NCBI GenBank assembly: GCA_003254925.1
Contig: QANZ01003464.1
Span: 159,144 to 223,143 of the forward strand
DNA from: Chamaecrista fasciculata
Lineage: Eukaryota > Streptophyta > Magnoliopsida > Fabales > Fabaceae
Length of the DNA stretch: 64,000 bases
Reading direction: 5' to 3'
In this document: in pieces, positions 44,042-56,523 of the stretch
Numbering within the stretch: position 1 is the stretch's first letter
How the letters are laid out: each line of letters opens with the position of its first letter
Notes under the pieces: generated by a model
Seen by the model: only the letters and a program-made list of their open reading frames with translations
Databases searched by the model: none
What the model was told of the DNA's origin: nothing
Position numbers and translations under genes: made by a program

Positions 44042-44806
44042 CATTTTATAACTGTTGCAGAAAACTGTTGCCTAATAGGAGTAATATGAATCTAACTAAA
44101 AATGTTGCAACCTACTTTTGACTTTATTTCCTAATTATCTTAACTGAACAAACTCAAAAAAAATTGTTAAGAGTAACGTGTAGTTCTGAATTCGTCGTAT
44201 TCAGAATTGAACCAGAGATATACAATCAACTTTACTTGTTTAATCATGAAACTGAGAGTCCATTTTTGTAATAAAATTTGACCTTGTTTATTGACAACTT
44301 CAATCATATAGAGAAAATACTTCTAAAAAATAACACGTAACTCTAAACTCGTCACATTTGAACTTGAAACGAGAGAGATATAACCATATTCATAAGTTTT
44401 GGACTAACATAAAACTAAATAAAAATATTTAGAACCAATATAAAATTTTTAAAATATTTAGGACCAAAATGAACTTAAGAATATATATTCAAGACTAATT
44501 TGAACAATTGAAAAGAAAGCAGAAGATCTTAATTCTTAAAGCGTGCGATATGATTCATTGCCATCGAATCGACACAACCCTACCGAACCACGAAGCTCCA
44601 TGGATATTCAATTGAAATCATGCAAAATCTATGACAATTACACTTGAAATTCCAACTCTTAAACACTTAACATCTTCGTAATCGTATGGAACAAGAGATT
44701 ACAAATTAACAAAACCACCACTTCTCACATATGTTACATCTCACAGATAAATTCACACATTACTAGTAAGTAACACCAGTGACAGCGATTTGCAATACAT
44801 TTTCGT
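44042..44806. other. GDSL6 3' flank
   Basis: AT-rich DNA with no gene; 44170-44520 carries weak 'aaatatttaggaccaa' repeat remnants. Confidence 0.4.
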
Positions 44807-46860
44807 TCAGATCTGAGCTAAACGGTTGATATCAATGGGGTAAGCGTCCGATGCAGATTCAGCACTGTAAGCTCTCCTTGCAACAACGGCGTTTCCAGCT
44901 TCTGTTGGATGAAAAGCGTCCCAAAAGAGGTACTCTCTCCTGTTCTCGCATGGGGTTTGCATTGGCAGGCATGTAATTTGACCATTGTTCCTTCCTACCC
45001 CGCAGCATCCCGCATTTGTAACCCTAAACCCTGAAAATGAATAAATAATTAAAATGAGAGAGGGTTTGTTATAATACGGTCCCGAAAGTGATGGAAATTA
45101 TGATCTGAGATTGTTTTAGTAGTTACCGTAAGCTGAAGGGTTGCTTATTATATCTTGAAAGATGCCGTAAGAGTTGATGTAGATGAACCTTGCATCAGGC
45201 AACTGGTTGTTGAGCTGATCCACAACGGTTTTCAATTTGTTGTTGAATATTTGGTTTGCAGAATTGATTCTCTCAACGCAGGTTGTTCCATCTTCGCTAT
45301 TTTGAGCTAATTCATTGGGGCTACACCCTATCTGACCAATCCCAAATAACACCATTTTCCTTGCTCCATAGTTATACAAGCTCTGAAAATCACAATAACA
45401 AGACAGTTAAGCTTGGAATTGAAAACTGAATATGCATAATCGAGTACTATTTTATTATAGTTAGTGGAAAAGAGAGTTTGAGACTGACCCTAAGGTTCTG
45501 AGTATATGCTTGAATAAGATTATCTGCATAGTCTTCTGTTGAGAACTGCCTGCTGCTGGAATAGAATTGGGGCATGAAATAGTTGTTAAGGTAATCGTTG
45601 CTACCCAATCCAATTGAGTATATACATTTGCTCAAGTAATTTGCTGCTGAGTCCTCGTCTCCCAGTAATTCTACTATTTGAGACACTGTATTTTGGTAAT
45701 TCTGAACCTGCCCACTAAAGGTGATACGCCCTCCCTGCAATTAAAAGAAAGATTTTGGAAAATCAATTACATGTGACCAAATGAAGCATAGGAATGACAT
45801 TCCTTAGCTGCAGAAGCGAATAGAAACAAAGGCTTACCAGTTGCTGTCCAGTTTCCTCTCTGATCCCAGCAGCTGCAGATGCATAATTAACTCCTCTCAG
45901 TACATCTTGTCCTCTCGCTGTTGCATATGGAGGTATGTAATCATCGAACCCCAAAAGCTCAGCTGTAAAATTTCAACAGTAGGTTAGATATTTAGAAACA
46001 CAAACTATGCATGTTTTTGTTAACCACAGATCTAGCTCTAGCAGAAGATTAAAATTTTCCCGCTGGTGTTCTGTTTCTTTCTTTACCTGCTTATCTCCTA
46101 GTTAGGTCCTTTGGTCAAAGGACTATTAAATGCCGCAAGCAAAATCATGTGCTTGGAATGAGAGGGAGGCACACACCTCTAGAAGAGTAATTCATATGAC
46201 AGAGTAAACCCAGAAGTCGAATTTTGGATCTGTCATTTTGTTCTCATGAATTTACTTTTGCATGTTACTTGTTTAATTTATTTTCATTGGTAAGAACTAA
46301 GAACTACGACGTGCTTCTTAGACCCTTGCTTTTACCTGAATTTAGCATAATGATTGTCATCCAGTAGCTATTAACATGAAAGCTTAAGATATTGATAGCG
46401 CCAGAAATAGACCAAGTCAAAATTTCAGAGAATTAGTTGATAATTACAAGTGCATCCAAGAAGAACTGATGTGACTCTCAACATTAAAGTACAAGACAAA
46501 AGTTATTGCGGAATTAAGAAAGTGAATGACTAGCAAAGTCATATGATTTAGTATAAATAATTAAACTTTTGTGAGCTATAATTAAGAAAGTGACTGAGAT
46601 CAAGCAAGCTCACCAATTACGTCAACAGTGGTTTTCCCATTGGAAAACCTTCCAGTTGGTCCTCCATTAAAGTCAATACCATAAGGCAGGTAGTCAGCTC
46701 TAGCCAAAGATTGAAGCACATTGTTATTCCCATTATCCACCAAGGAATCCCCAAAAATGAAGTAGCAAGGAACTTGTGGTGCAGCTCTAACCCCATTAAA
46801 CAAACACAGAACCACCACCACCACCATCACTGCAGCCATTGTGTTCATCATCACTTTCAT
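44807..46860 (-). CDS. GDSL esterase/lipase (GDSL6), canonical member
   Basis: Exons on the minus strand: 46860-46614, 45962-45838, 45734-45489, 45382-45127 and 45030-44807, all GT-AG, giving 365 aa. Signal peptide [20 protein letters not shown] is followed by [12 protein letters not shown] (Ser39), [32 protein letters not shown] (Asn170) and [12 protein letters not shown] (Asp329, His332). All four SGNH blocks are intact and the wording is that of the widespread extracellular GDSL group of Arabidopsis (At1g29670-like). It differs clearly from GDSL1-5 and is probably the oldest member of the array. An ATG at 46965 is in frame, but lies at the TATA element and so was not chosen. Confidence 0.92.
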
Positions 46861-46962
46861 TGAAGCAAGAAGCGAGTAGTGTGAAAGAGAATGAGTGGTG
46901 GTGTATTTAGGTAGTGGGTATGATGAGTATGAATGAATGAATGAGGAACTTATAAGACTACA

Positions 46963-46970
46963 CATATATA
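46963..46970 (-). promoter_or_regulatory. TATA box of GDSL6
   Basis: TATATATG on the minus strand about 105 bp upstream of the chosen ATG (46860). The implied transcription start near 46935 leaves a leader of about 75 nt. Confidence 0.5.
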
Positions 46971-46974
46971 GTAG

Positions 46975-49900
46975 AAGCTCTGAGCTAGGAAGTAGAAGTA
47001 GGGTCCCTACTTAATTGCATTTACAGTTGGGAGGGTTTGTTAGGAGCATTAAATTGACGCGGATAGAATGTGAGACTGATTCATGTGAAGGAGAAGGACA
47101 CCGATACCACCACCTCTTTCATCTAATCTGCTATAGCTTTGCTCTGACTTTAATGTGTAGTTGTAATTTCCAGTGATGGATGGGATTATGGGAATTTGAG
47201 CATACCAACTTGACAATCAAGATCTGTACATTTGCATGCCAAATTGACATGTAGGCTATGCGCTTTGGCAGCACAGATATGTTCATAATGGCACCTGCTG
47301 CCACATGATCACCATTATACTAAAATGGTCATGCACTGTTTGTGAAGTTTGAATGAATGAAAGTAACGAATATATATATACATTAGCAGATTCACTATAA
47401 ATTAGTCAAATTACTCTGGGCTTCTTGGGAAAGGATTGCATAACTATGGTTCTTGACGCATGATAGGTTAACCTCATATCACATGTTTGATTTTATTTTT
47501 ACCCCTATATCAACCAGTGGAAGGAATAGGCAAAATTCTTTTTTTTCTTTTCTTTTTTCCCCTTTTGATTTAGGTGTCAGGTCAACTTCTTTTACAATGC
47601 CAGACGCAGAATCGGTCCAGTTAACCTTATAAAGCACTTAGCATTAACAATGTCTGTGTGTTTTAATTTGCTGAACAGGAAATTGCCCTACAAGGAAGTC
47701 ACAATTACAAGGACATTCATTAAATGATGCTGGTCTATACTTTATGTTTTTGATAAATTATAGAGTAGAAAATTTCACTTCGGTCTCTCATGGTCATGGA
47801 TGAGTCTTTTTTTTTTTAAAAAAAAAGATTGATCTTTATTGGTCGTTTATTTTCTTTTCTAATTCTATCCCTCACTTTATATTTATCATGGGTATTGAGT
47901 TTTTTTTTAGTTTACTCTACCAACAGAGTTGAATAACTAATAATATGGAAATTAAATCATAAATGATGACCATTAAATGTTAAATAAATTAGTTTTCTTC
48001 TTCAACTGAAGTCTCATTTTAATCGATGACAACAAATAGACATTTTCTCAATTTGGTTTCTTTTTAGATATTAGATAATACTTCTCAATTTAGTTATTCC
48101 AATATATGTTTACTATATTCCTTCATTCTTTTTTTTTATAAATATATTCCTTCATTCAATACACTTAAAACTATCCTTTAATCTTCTATTTTAATTGAAA
48201 TATAAAAAATTTGACACCATTTCAATTTTCAATATCTGAAATAACTTGATTTAATATTAATTATGAATTTGAATTACGATAATTTAAAATCTTAATAATT
48301 AAAATTTATTAAAAAATCTTAATTATTAAATTATTTTATTTTGATATAAAAAGTAAATTTAAAATTCATTGTTCGAAAAAAAATTTAAATTGAAAATAAT
48401 AAACGATAACAATGAAAATGATGCTATAATATTATCTTATAAAAAATAATATCTAGATGTCATGTAAATTAGTGGTATTACGTACATTTTTCTAAGAAGT
48501 AGAAATTCCGTGGTCAAATCATGAGGTAGTTAAATTTTTTATTTTTATTTTTTGTAATGAATTAGAAAAAGGAGATAATGTGAGAATTTTATTTTGTCTA
48601 GATGTCATACTTTAATATATATTTTTAAATGGGTAATGCTATGGAAAAAGATTGATAGGAGGGGCAATTCTTTTTTTTTTTCAAGTTTCTCTCTCTTATT
48701 TTTTGATTTTTTAATTTATTTTTATTTTTCATTATAATTTCTTTTTAGAAATTTGTGCCAAATCAAAGGCAAAAACTCATTGACTTAGGCACCCGTGTGT
48801 TTTTCATCTTCACCCTTTTTAAATATATCAAAATAAGAACAAAATTAAATAAGCCTATCATTTCTTTGACTTTAGTGACATGACATCTTCATTCTAGGCC
48901 ATTAACGTAGAATCATTAGCTGAATAGATTAGATTAAAATTGAGAGCATTTGCATCAAAACCCATAATTAATGACCTCCCATCGTGATTGCTCGAATCCC
49001 TATACATATACATATACGTATACATCGCTCTTGCGAATATCATCCAACATATTTAGGTCCTCTCACATATATAAGAAATTAATGATATCAAAGAAACCCT
49101 AAAAAGGTATGCTCTTCATCTTCTACTACCATTTCATTCCAATCCTTCACCATTATTAACTTAATATCGAAAGTGCCACACAATAACTTTTGTGGTGTGA
49201 CATTTGCATGTTAAGAACTACTTAATTTACTCATGATACTCTACTATGAACTAGATAAAACTATCTGACGTTAATAACTTGGTTCATAGTAACCTTTATA
49301 TTTCTTGTACCTTTTTTTTTAAAAAAAAAAAGTGTTCATTGAGTTAATTAAAAAAAATACTCTCACTATCATGCTTATTGTTCATTAATTTACTGTTGGT
49401 TTTGACATAACTTAATGCCTGAAGACAAGGACATGTGGGCAGAGTAATTATTTGGATCATTGGGTAGGTAAAGTGAGCAATCTCTAAAGCAGTAACTGGC
49501 TTATCTCTTATCCATCATCCACTCTTTATGGTTTCACAAAAGTAGTACCATTTGAGGCAAATTTGCAAAATAAGGGATTAACTTTATTTAATTGCGCATA
49601 TGATCAAATGAACACTAATGTCATAACATTTCAATATGGTTAGAGTGGCATGTTAAATTATTAATTGGCGATTGAGAAGCCTCCATGTGGTTAGAGTGGC
49701 ATGTTAAATTATTAGGCTCCGTTTGGTAGGAANGCCTCCATGCCCCCAACCAATATATGATGAGAAAATATAAAAATAAAATCAATGGAGTTGAGTGCAA
49801 AATTTAAGCTTTTTTGGTTGTTATAACATTAAAATTATTGTATAGCTAGTATCTCTCACCTAAAGCTGAAACATGCATGACACAAAGAATATGGGATAAA

Positions 49901-52900
49901 ATAAGGACAATTTTCTGATCGCCAAGCCGCACATTAAAGCCCAATTTGATTTTTTAATGAAATAATTTAATCTAAAAATTTTATGAGATGAATTATTTAC
50001 ATCAAATATGAAAATTAGTCTTAGACTTGACTGATGTTAAATTAAATCGGGTAAGGGCAAAAGATCATGAATGACTACGATGAATGCTTGTACCAATGAA
50101 TTATATAGAAGGACTGGAAATTTTTGTTAAACACTTCTGAAATTTAAGATAGAAAATGATAATATAAACAAATTAAATATAAAGAGTATAGAGGTAAAAT
50201 ATCTTATGATGTATTTATAGAGACACTTTAGAGGTCAATGAGGTAGTTTAAACATTTGGGTTAGTTATGGATGATTTGGTGGGGCTTATCAACCTAAAAC
50301 TCATCAAGACATCAACTGATATGGAGTATTAACAATTGCATTAATATCTTCATAAATATTTAAACATCCATTGTCCCACTAAATCAATAAGTCGTACGTA
50401 ACTTTAAACATAAAAAAATGAATCAAAAACCTTTGTTCTGTTGCACATTATTGCCAAATTTGGTAACTATACAGTGACTTCTAAATATTTCTAATTATAT
50501 TAAAAAATTGATAATAATAATAATAATATTACACTAATCAATTAACTTAATACTATTATAGAGAGAACACAATTCAAATTGGTCCATTTAAACCACCAAC
50601 AAGTCGATCTCGAGCTACATAGGAATGCGTATCATCAAAAGTTCTAAAGTGTGAAGAACTGAGAAGCAATAATTATTATTGAAGGCTTGAGGTTTGAATT
50701 TATAGCATCCTCAACATTAACTATTGAGAAAGTCAAATGTTTTAGTGTCTTTACTGTCTATACCACAACTTGCTCCAGTTCTTGGTCTTCTGTAACCTCG
50801 GCCAAGGAAAAAAAAGAAAATTTTTTTATCTTTAAAATTTTATATTAAATTTTTATTTTGTTCTCAAAATTTATTTATTAATAATTTTTCCTTTAAAATT
50901 TCATATTTTTATTAATTTTATCTTTTTTATTACCTTTATTCAATGAATATATAGTGAATTTCGTATATTTTTAATTTGAATCAGGATTTAATTCATTTTT
51001 CAAAAGATTTTGTATTACATGTCATAAATTACATTAAGTGTCTCGTTAATTTATTTATTGCATAAAGTTAACACAAAAGATAAAATTGTTTAAAATATAA
51101 AATTTTAAAACAAAATTAAAAATTAATATAAAATTTAAAGAGTGAAAATATACTTTTGCTCAAAGAAAAGAAGAATACTATCAAAAGCACACTTGACGAC
51201 CTGTGGTTTTTCTATTTAATGTACATTTAATTATTACTAATTCAATCGTAGTAAAATAATTGAATCTTGAATCAGTGTCTTAAGCAGTTCAATTATTCGT
51301 CCTATTTTTAAAATTTTAATATATATATATATATATATTACTTTTTTTTGGGCCAAATAATACTTTGTAATTATGATTGATTTTACTTTGGGCTTGAATT
51401 GAAGGGAAAAAATGGAGGAATTGATGAAGTGGGTGAGCATTGAGCTAACAGCATTTAATTGGTGAAAGAAAGAACTGAAAGATGACCGAAGTAAGAAGAA
51501 ACTGAAATGAATCCAACGGTGGAAATTAACTGATGTATTTTACACATTTAAATATAGAATTGATTTGGTATTTGTAGGGTTTTCTTTTTAAGTCTATCAT
51601 AAATGTGAGTAGGTGAAAAAATTAATGAGTTTTTGGCTAAGTCACTGCAAGTAACATGCTTGGTGTTGAGTACTCATTATTGTGCATTTAAAGAAAAAAG
51701 TATATAAATTGAATTGTCTTTCTCAATTCTCATTCATCTATTCCCAGCGAAAATTATTGTTTATAAGAAATATATTTTTATGAATAACTATTTTAGTATA
51801 ATTATTTTAACACTATATATTATTATTTTTAAAAATCATTTATCAATCTCTTAATGTTAATACTACTTATTTATCAGTTAAGATTTGAAACAAAAGTATA
51901 ACAGACATTATAAAAGACTAATAACGTGTGTATTTTTACATTGTAGAAAAAATTAGATATATAGCTATTAGCTAACAAAATGTATGTTTATTTGTTATTT
52001 GCATGCTTATGCTTAGTGCAAGTGGTCATTGACGTTTCAATTGGTGCCGTGCATCATAATTTTTGTGAGTCGCTAAGGGGAGCCCATGTTGAATTTTGTA
52101 AAGTAAAAAAAAAAAAAACATATTATATCTTACAATATTAAATACATTTCTATAAACATTAAAGAACCACATTTAATACATTTGATACATAATACCGTCC
52201 AATTGATCCATTCACACGCTTCGGACAGTCCCATTTTGTTCTCCAAAACGATACAAATTTTAGATAGACCAATATATTCATGATTTATCGTCTATCTTTG
52301 TTAAAGTTTTACATTGTTTAATTAAAGGACTGACATATTGTTTATATAGGTTGAGATAATTTTCTCTTGTTCTTTCAAAGTAAGTTAGGCCATGCAAATG
52401 AAATTCTCAATATCAATGATAACTTTAAGAAAACAACTCATTTATCTCCAATCAGCTCTATAGTCTATATATATCATAGTCTACCAAGCACCTAAGTTGA
52501 GCTGTTTCTTAATTACATTTTCTATGTCCATATCTTATACTGCTTTAAGTCTTGAAGTCTCATCGTATGAGTCGTTTCTCATGCCCTGAGCTCACGCTTG
52601 TAGATTTTGGAGAGACTTAGAACTAATTAAAATATTATGAACATACATTGATATATATAAAATAACAACAACAGATCTAATATATTATTGACAAACAAGG
52701 GTATACGTTCTCGTGTAGTAATCATCCTCATCACTGCCAGTTCCATATAATATAAGTAGGACCGGATATTTATTGGGCCAACTAGGCTAATTCGATCAAC
52801 TTTTTGAAATCAGTAAATTTGAGTTATTAAAAAATTGATTAGGGACAAGTTTTTGAATCTATAGTTACCGATCTAGACAGGTACATCTCTTTTAGTCTTC

Positions 52901-54201
52901 TTTTTTTAAGGTTAAAATGTACATATGACTTTCCTGAACTTTAGGTCATGTACAATTGACCAAACTGAACTTTGAAATTGCATAAAATAGTCTGAGTTTT
53001 ACATATTGGTCCAATAGATTTAAAGCCTTGTGTTGAAGGAAAATGAGAAATTGGTGCTTGCCATGGGAAGAGAATAGAGAGAGTGAGAGCCAAGCTTGGA
53101 GAATTTCACAAAATCCAACTCTTCACGTAGAAATGTAAATTCTACTAAAACATGTACCTCCTTAATTACTATGAGAATTAAATTACTGATATTGTCTATC
53201 AAACCATGAATTTATTTCCAAGGTAATTTAAATTCTTCTAAACATTACTTTTTCCTTAAACTTTACTTCATCAAAACACCTTTATAAGATTGTATTATAT
53301 GAATTTCTCATTTATACTATTTTTTTTAATGTTATTTTATGATTTTAAGTATAATTTTAACGTAAGCACTTGGGTATCCAAAGGTGCAGTACAAAGAGAA
53401 GACTTAAAATGTGGCAATGTCATGTAATCTTGCGCTGACTCAGGTTGCAAAATACATACATGGCGAGTAGTAAGCAAATAAAGAGAAGTGATTAATATAT
53501 ATGACTAAAATCTCCTTTTAGTCTCTCACATATTCATTTGTCTCAATTTAGTCCCTCTTTAGATTTATCTTCTCAATTTGATCTCTTATAATTTGTTTTG
53601 ACATCAACTTTGGTCCCTCTTTCTAGTTTATTATTGCTAAATTGATTGCATATAAATGTTAACTGAAGATGCAACACCATTAATTGACAAAATGATATGT
53701 TTATTATCATAGAAACACATTTTTTTATTAAAGTTAGCCATTATCAGTTATTTTCTAAATTTTTATGATTTAATGTAAAATGAAGACTTTTTGCAAACTC
53801 ATTTTGTTAATGTGAAAATAAAATTTGTTTATGTATTAATTAAAATATTATATCATTAGAAAAAGTCAATTTGTATAGAATCTATAGCATATATGGAAAA
53901 TTGTTCATAAAACAAATATATTGTTTGTATAATAATGCATGTACACATGTTGTAAGGTATATGTAACTTGAGAAAAAGAAAGGGAATCTTGGTTCTAGAA
54001 CTCTTGCTTTTTCTATGACATTGTCTTCCACCAAAAAATTCTAGCGGAAGTCTAAACTCTAAAAGATGGAAGCAGGTGAATGAAAGGTCCAAAAGCATGT
54101 TGAGTATAGTAGTGAGTAGATGCTATATCCTTTAGTTAGGCCCCCCTTAAAAAAACACCTATTTGGCAGCCCAAAACTGAAAAGGCCGAAAAGGTAGCTA
54201 T
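46975..54201. other. 7.2-kb gene-free region
   Basis: No ORF with recognisable domains or consistent splice frames. It holds the GDSL6 promoter (46975-47400), many A/T tracts, half-MITEs (53515-53640) and a partial duplication around an N at 49733. A possible TATA and leader near 49060-49110 leads nowhere I can follow. Confidence 0.5.
49635..49742 (+). repeat. Short duplication next to an N
   Basis: 'tggttagagtggcatgttaa' occurs at 49637 and 49689, and 'gcctccatg' at 49679 and 49734, the latter directly after the N at 49733. Probably imperfect contig joining, although the second copy also carries a 'ggctccgtttggta' MITE-end motif. Confidence 0.5.
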
Positions 54202-55415
54202 CTATAAATCAGAGCGATACCTTTTACTGTGTGTATCAGAATCAGTATGAGGGAAGAATCTAACAGCAAAATCCTTGAGTGTCTGAATCAAGGCTTTCAA
54301 ATCCTTGCTTCCAAGTTCAAGGCAATCTCTCACTAACCCTCCCTCTATCACCTCCTTCTTCACCGTCTCTACTATTTCTCTCATCACTGCCTGCCAATCA
54401 ACCCAATTTCTATTCATTATTCATTCAAATAACACCACAATTCACTAAAAAGTAATAAGTACAGGAAATATTAAGCCATGATTTGAAATTATTTTTTTTC
54501 CTAATCAAATTTAATCATTATAACATTAATTTCTAATCACGTGATTTGAGTGATAAACATTGTAGTTTATTTTGAATCTACGTGTTGAATTTAAAGAATC
54601 AAATTGAATCATATTAAAAATATATGGGAACTATTTGATGAACCAAATTGAAATTTTTAAATTACCAACATGATAAATAGGGAAAAAAGAATAGTCAAGT
54701 AAGCAAGATTAACAGAGCAAATGGAAGGAATATAATATCGGGATCATTTCAAAAAAAATTGTATGCATTTAGGACAAGTTTGAACATTTTAAAATATAAA
54801 TGATCAAATTAAACATTAGAGCAGACATATAAAATCAAAATATTGAGCATAATAAGCTTTATTTATTTATTTTTTTCCCTGAATTGAACATAAACTTAAC
54901 TGAGCAAGAAGAGAAGTAGTAGAAAAGATTGGATGCCATACCGATTTGCGAAACGCTTTTAGAAGCTTGGCACACAGGGATTTGGAGATGGTGAGTACAT
55001 TTTGGTAATTTCGGCCAACCCACGCTGCCCTGGCTTGATCCGATCCCAACTGAGTCAACTCAGTCAAACCCCTGAGCAACTCGTTCATCTCCGAAACGGC
55101 GCCGTACAGTTCCATCGTAGACAAATCCCTCCACCAGGCGAAGCTCGTAACGTAGTCCCATCCAGCAGCCACCGCGAGCCTCCAGAACCCTAAGCCCAGC
55201 CCGCGCTCGAGCTTGTCGGCGATGGCTCGTGCTCGATCGGCGCCGGCGACGTCGCCGCGGGAGGCGCGTAGGTTGGAGACGCCGATCATGAGCGAGTGGG
55301 CGAGGGAGACAGTGTTTCGGTATCGGGAGTAGTAGGTATAGAAGGAGTGCGCTGGTGTCGGCGCTACTACGAGTAGAAAGACGAGGAAGAAGATAGATCG
55401 GACGGTTCTGGACAT
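54202..55415 (-). CDS. Unrecognised 220-aa protein with signal peptide, two exons
   Basis: Exon 1 is 55415-54942 (158 codons); exon 2 is 54390-54202 (62 codons plus stop). Donor TCG/GTATGG and acceptor GGCAG/GCAG keep the frame. The N terminus (RSIFFLVFLLVVAPTPAHSF) is a good signal peptide or anchor. The rest looks alpha-helical: a segment with GDVAGADRARAIADKLERG, a Trp-rich stretch (FAWWRDLS), and an acidic/basic helix in exon 2 ending in a polar tail (HTDSDTHSKRYRSDL). I do not recognise a family. Exon 1 is much more GC-rich than the surroundings, as expected for a real, conserved coding exon. A foldback element begins about 215 bp upstream. It is probably a secreted or endomembrane protein; function unknown. 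Confidence 0.75.
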
Positions 55416-55630
55416 GGATTCCGACTTGTGGAGATCAGGGGATTTTCAGATATTTCGAGCGGTAGATCTTCCGATTCCGATTCCGACGCCGTAGAGTACG
55501 GTAGCGATGGTGGATATGTCCTAGCCTGAGTTACAGTCTGAGATAACGGAACAGAATGTGACGGGCCATTGGTATATCGGGTAATCCATGGATTTTGGGC
55601 CGGGGTTTCGGGGTGAATATCTCTGTTTGT

Positions 55631-56030
55631 ATAGATGAATTCCATTTTGGTACCGTGTTTTAAAAACGAATTACACTTTGGTACTTTGTTCTTTCAAAAG
55701 TGACACTTTGGTACCTGTTTTTTCAAAAATGTCATTTTGGTACCCTGTTCTTTCAGAAGTGACATTTTGGTACTCTGTTCTTTAGACCAAGTGACACTTT
55801 GGTATCCTAAAAAAGATAGAATAAGGTAACAAATAGTGAAAGAACAGGGTACCAAAGTGTCACTTGGTCCAAAGAACAGGGTACCAAAATGTCACTTTTG
55901 AAAGAACAAGGTACCAAAATGATATTTTTGAAAAAAAATAGGGTAACAAAGTGTCACTTTTGAAAGAACAGGGTACCAAAGTGGAATTGGTCCATAAAAC
56001 AGGGTACTAAAGTAGAATTTACCCTAAAAA
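55631..56030. mobile_element. Foldback element upstream of the 220-aa gene
   Basis: Two arms made of repeated 'ttttggtaccctgttctttc' units run inward from 55631 and outward to 56030 in inverted orientation. The unit GGTACC recurs many times. No target duplication seen. It begins about 215 bp upstream of the start codon at 55415. Confidence 0.7.
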
Positions 56031-56381
56031 CTATACAATGTCTCGGAACATATAGGGCCAAGAAAAAAAAAAGAAATTGGCTCCAAGCCTGGAACCTAGA
56101 AGATTGTAATTTCTGTTTTTTATTGTTTTAAATTATATTTTCGTACAAAATTTTGACATAATAGCTGATGTACCATATCGATATTAAATGTTAATTTTGT
56201 GTATATTATTTATGCAAATGGACTTTATGTTAAAATTATTTTTAAATTTCAAGTTATGAAATTATTTTAAATAATAAATTACTTTCTATAATATTCTAAA
56301 TAGGAAAAATAAATTGTGAGAGTTATCTATGTATATTTTAAACTTTATTAATATTAAGATAAGAAATAGTGTGATAGTACA

Positions 56382-56523
56382 TCTTATATTATATGGCTCC
56401 ACTCTTTTCTGGTCGTCCATGTTTAAAACTATAGTCTATGAAATTAAAAGTAAGAGAAAATTTATTATTTGGTCTCTCTTTCTTTACTAAGTTAATAATT
56501 TAGTCTCTTATTTATTTTACATT
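56382..56523 (+). mobile_element. Truncated Helitron 5' end
   Basis: Starts TCTTATATTATATGGCTCC after an A and follows the 35781-35960 copy closely to 'tttattttacat', where similarity stops before the hairpin. 3'-truncated. Confidence 0.65.

Noticed and set aside
46861-46965. Upstream in-frame ATG for GDSL6
   Set aside because: It overlaps the TATA element and would put a polar Ser/Tyr-rich stretch before the signal peptide; the ATG at 46860 fits the family.
49060-49150. Possible promoter and first exon in the 47-54 kb region
   Set aside because: A TATA-like motif and an 'aaaccctaa' leader are present, but no coding exon follows that I can support.
55367-55645. 92-codon frame overlapping the 5' end of the 220-aa gene
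   Set aside because: Low-complexity Ser/Pro-rich frame in the leader and promoter, in a different frame from the convincing signal-peptide protein.
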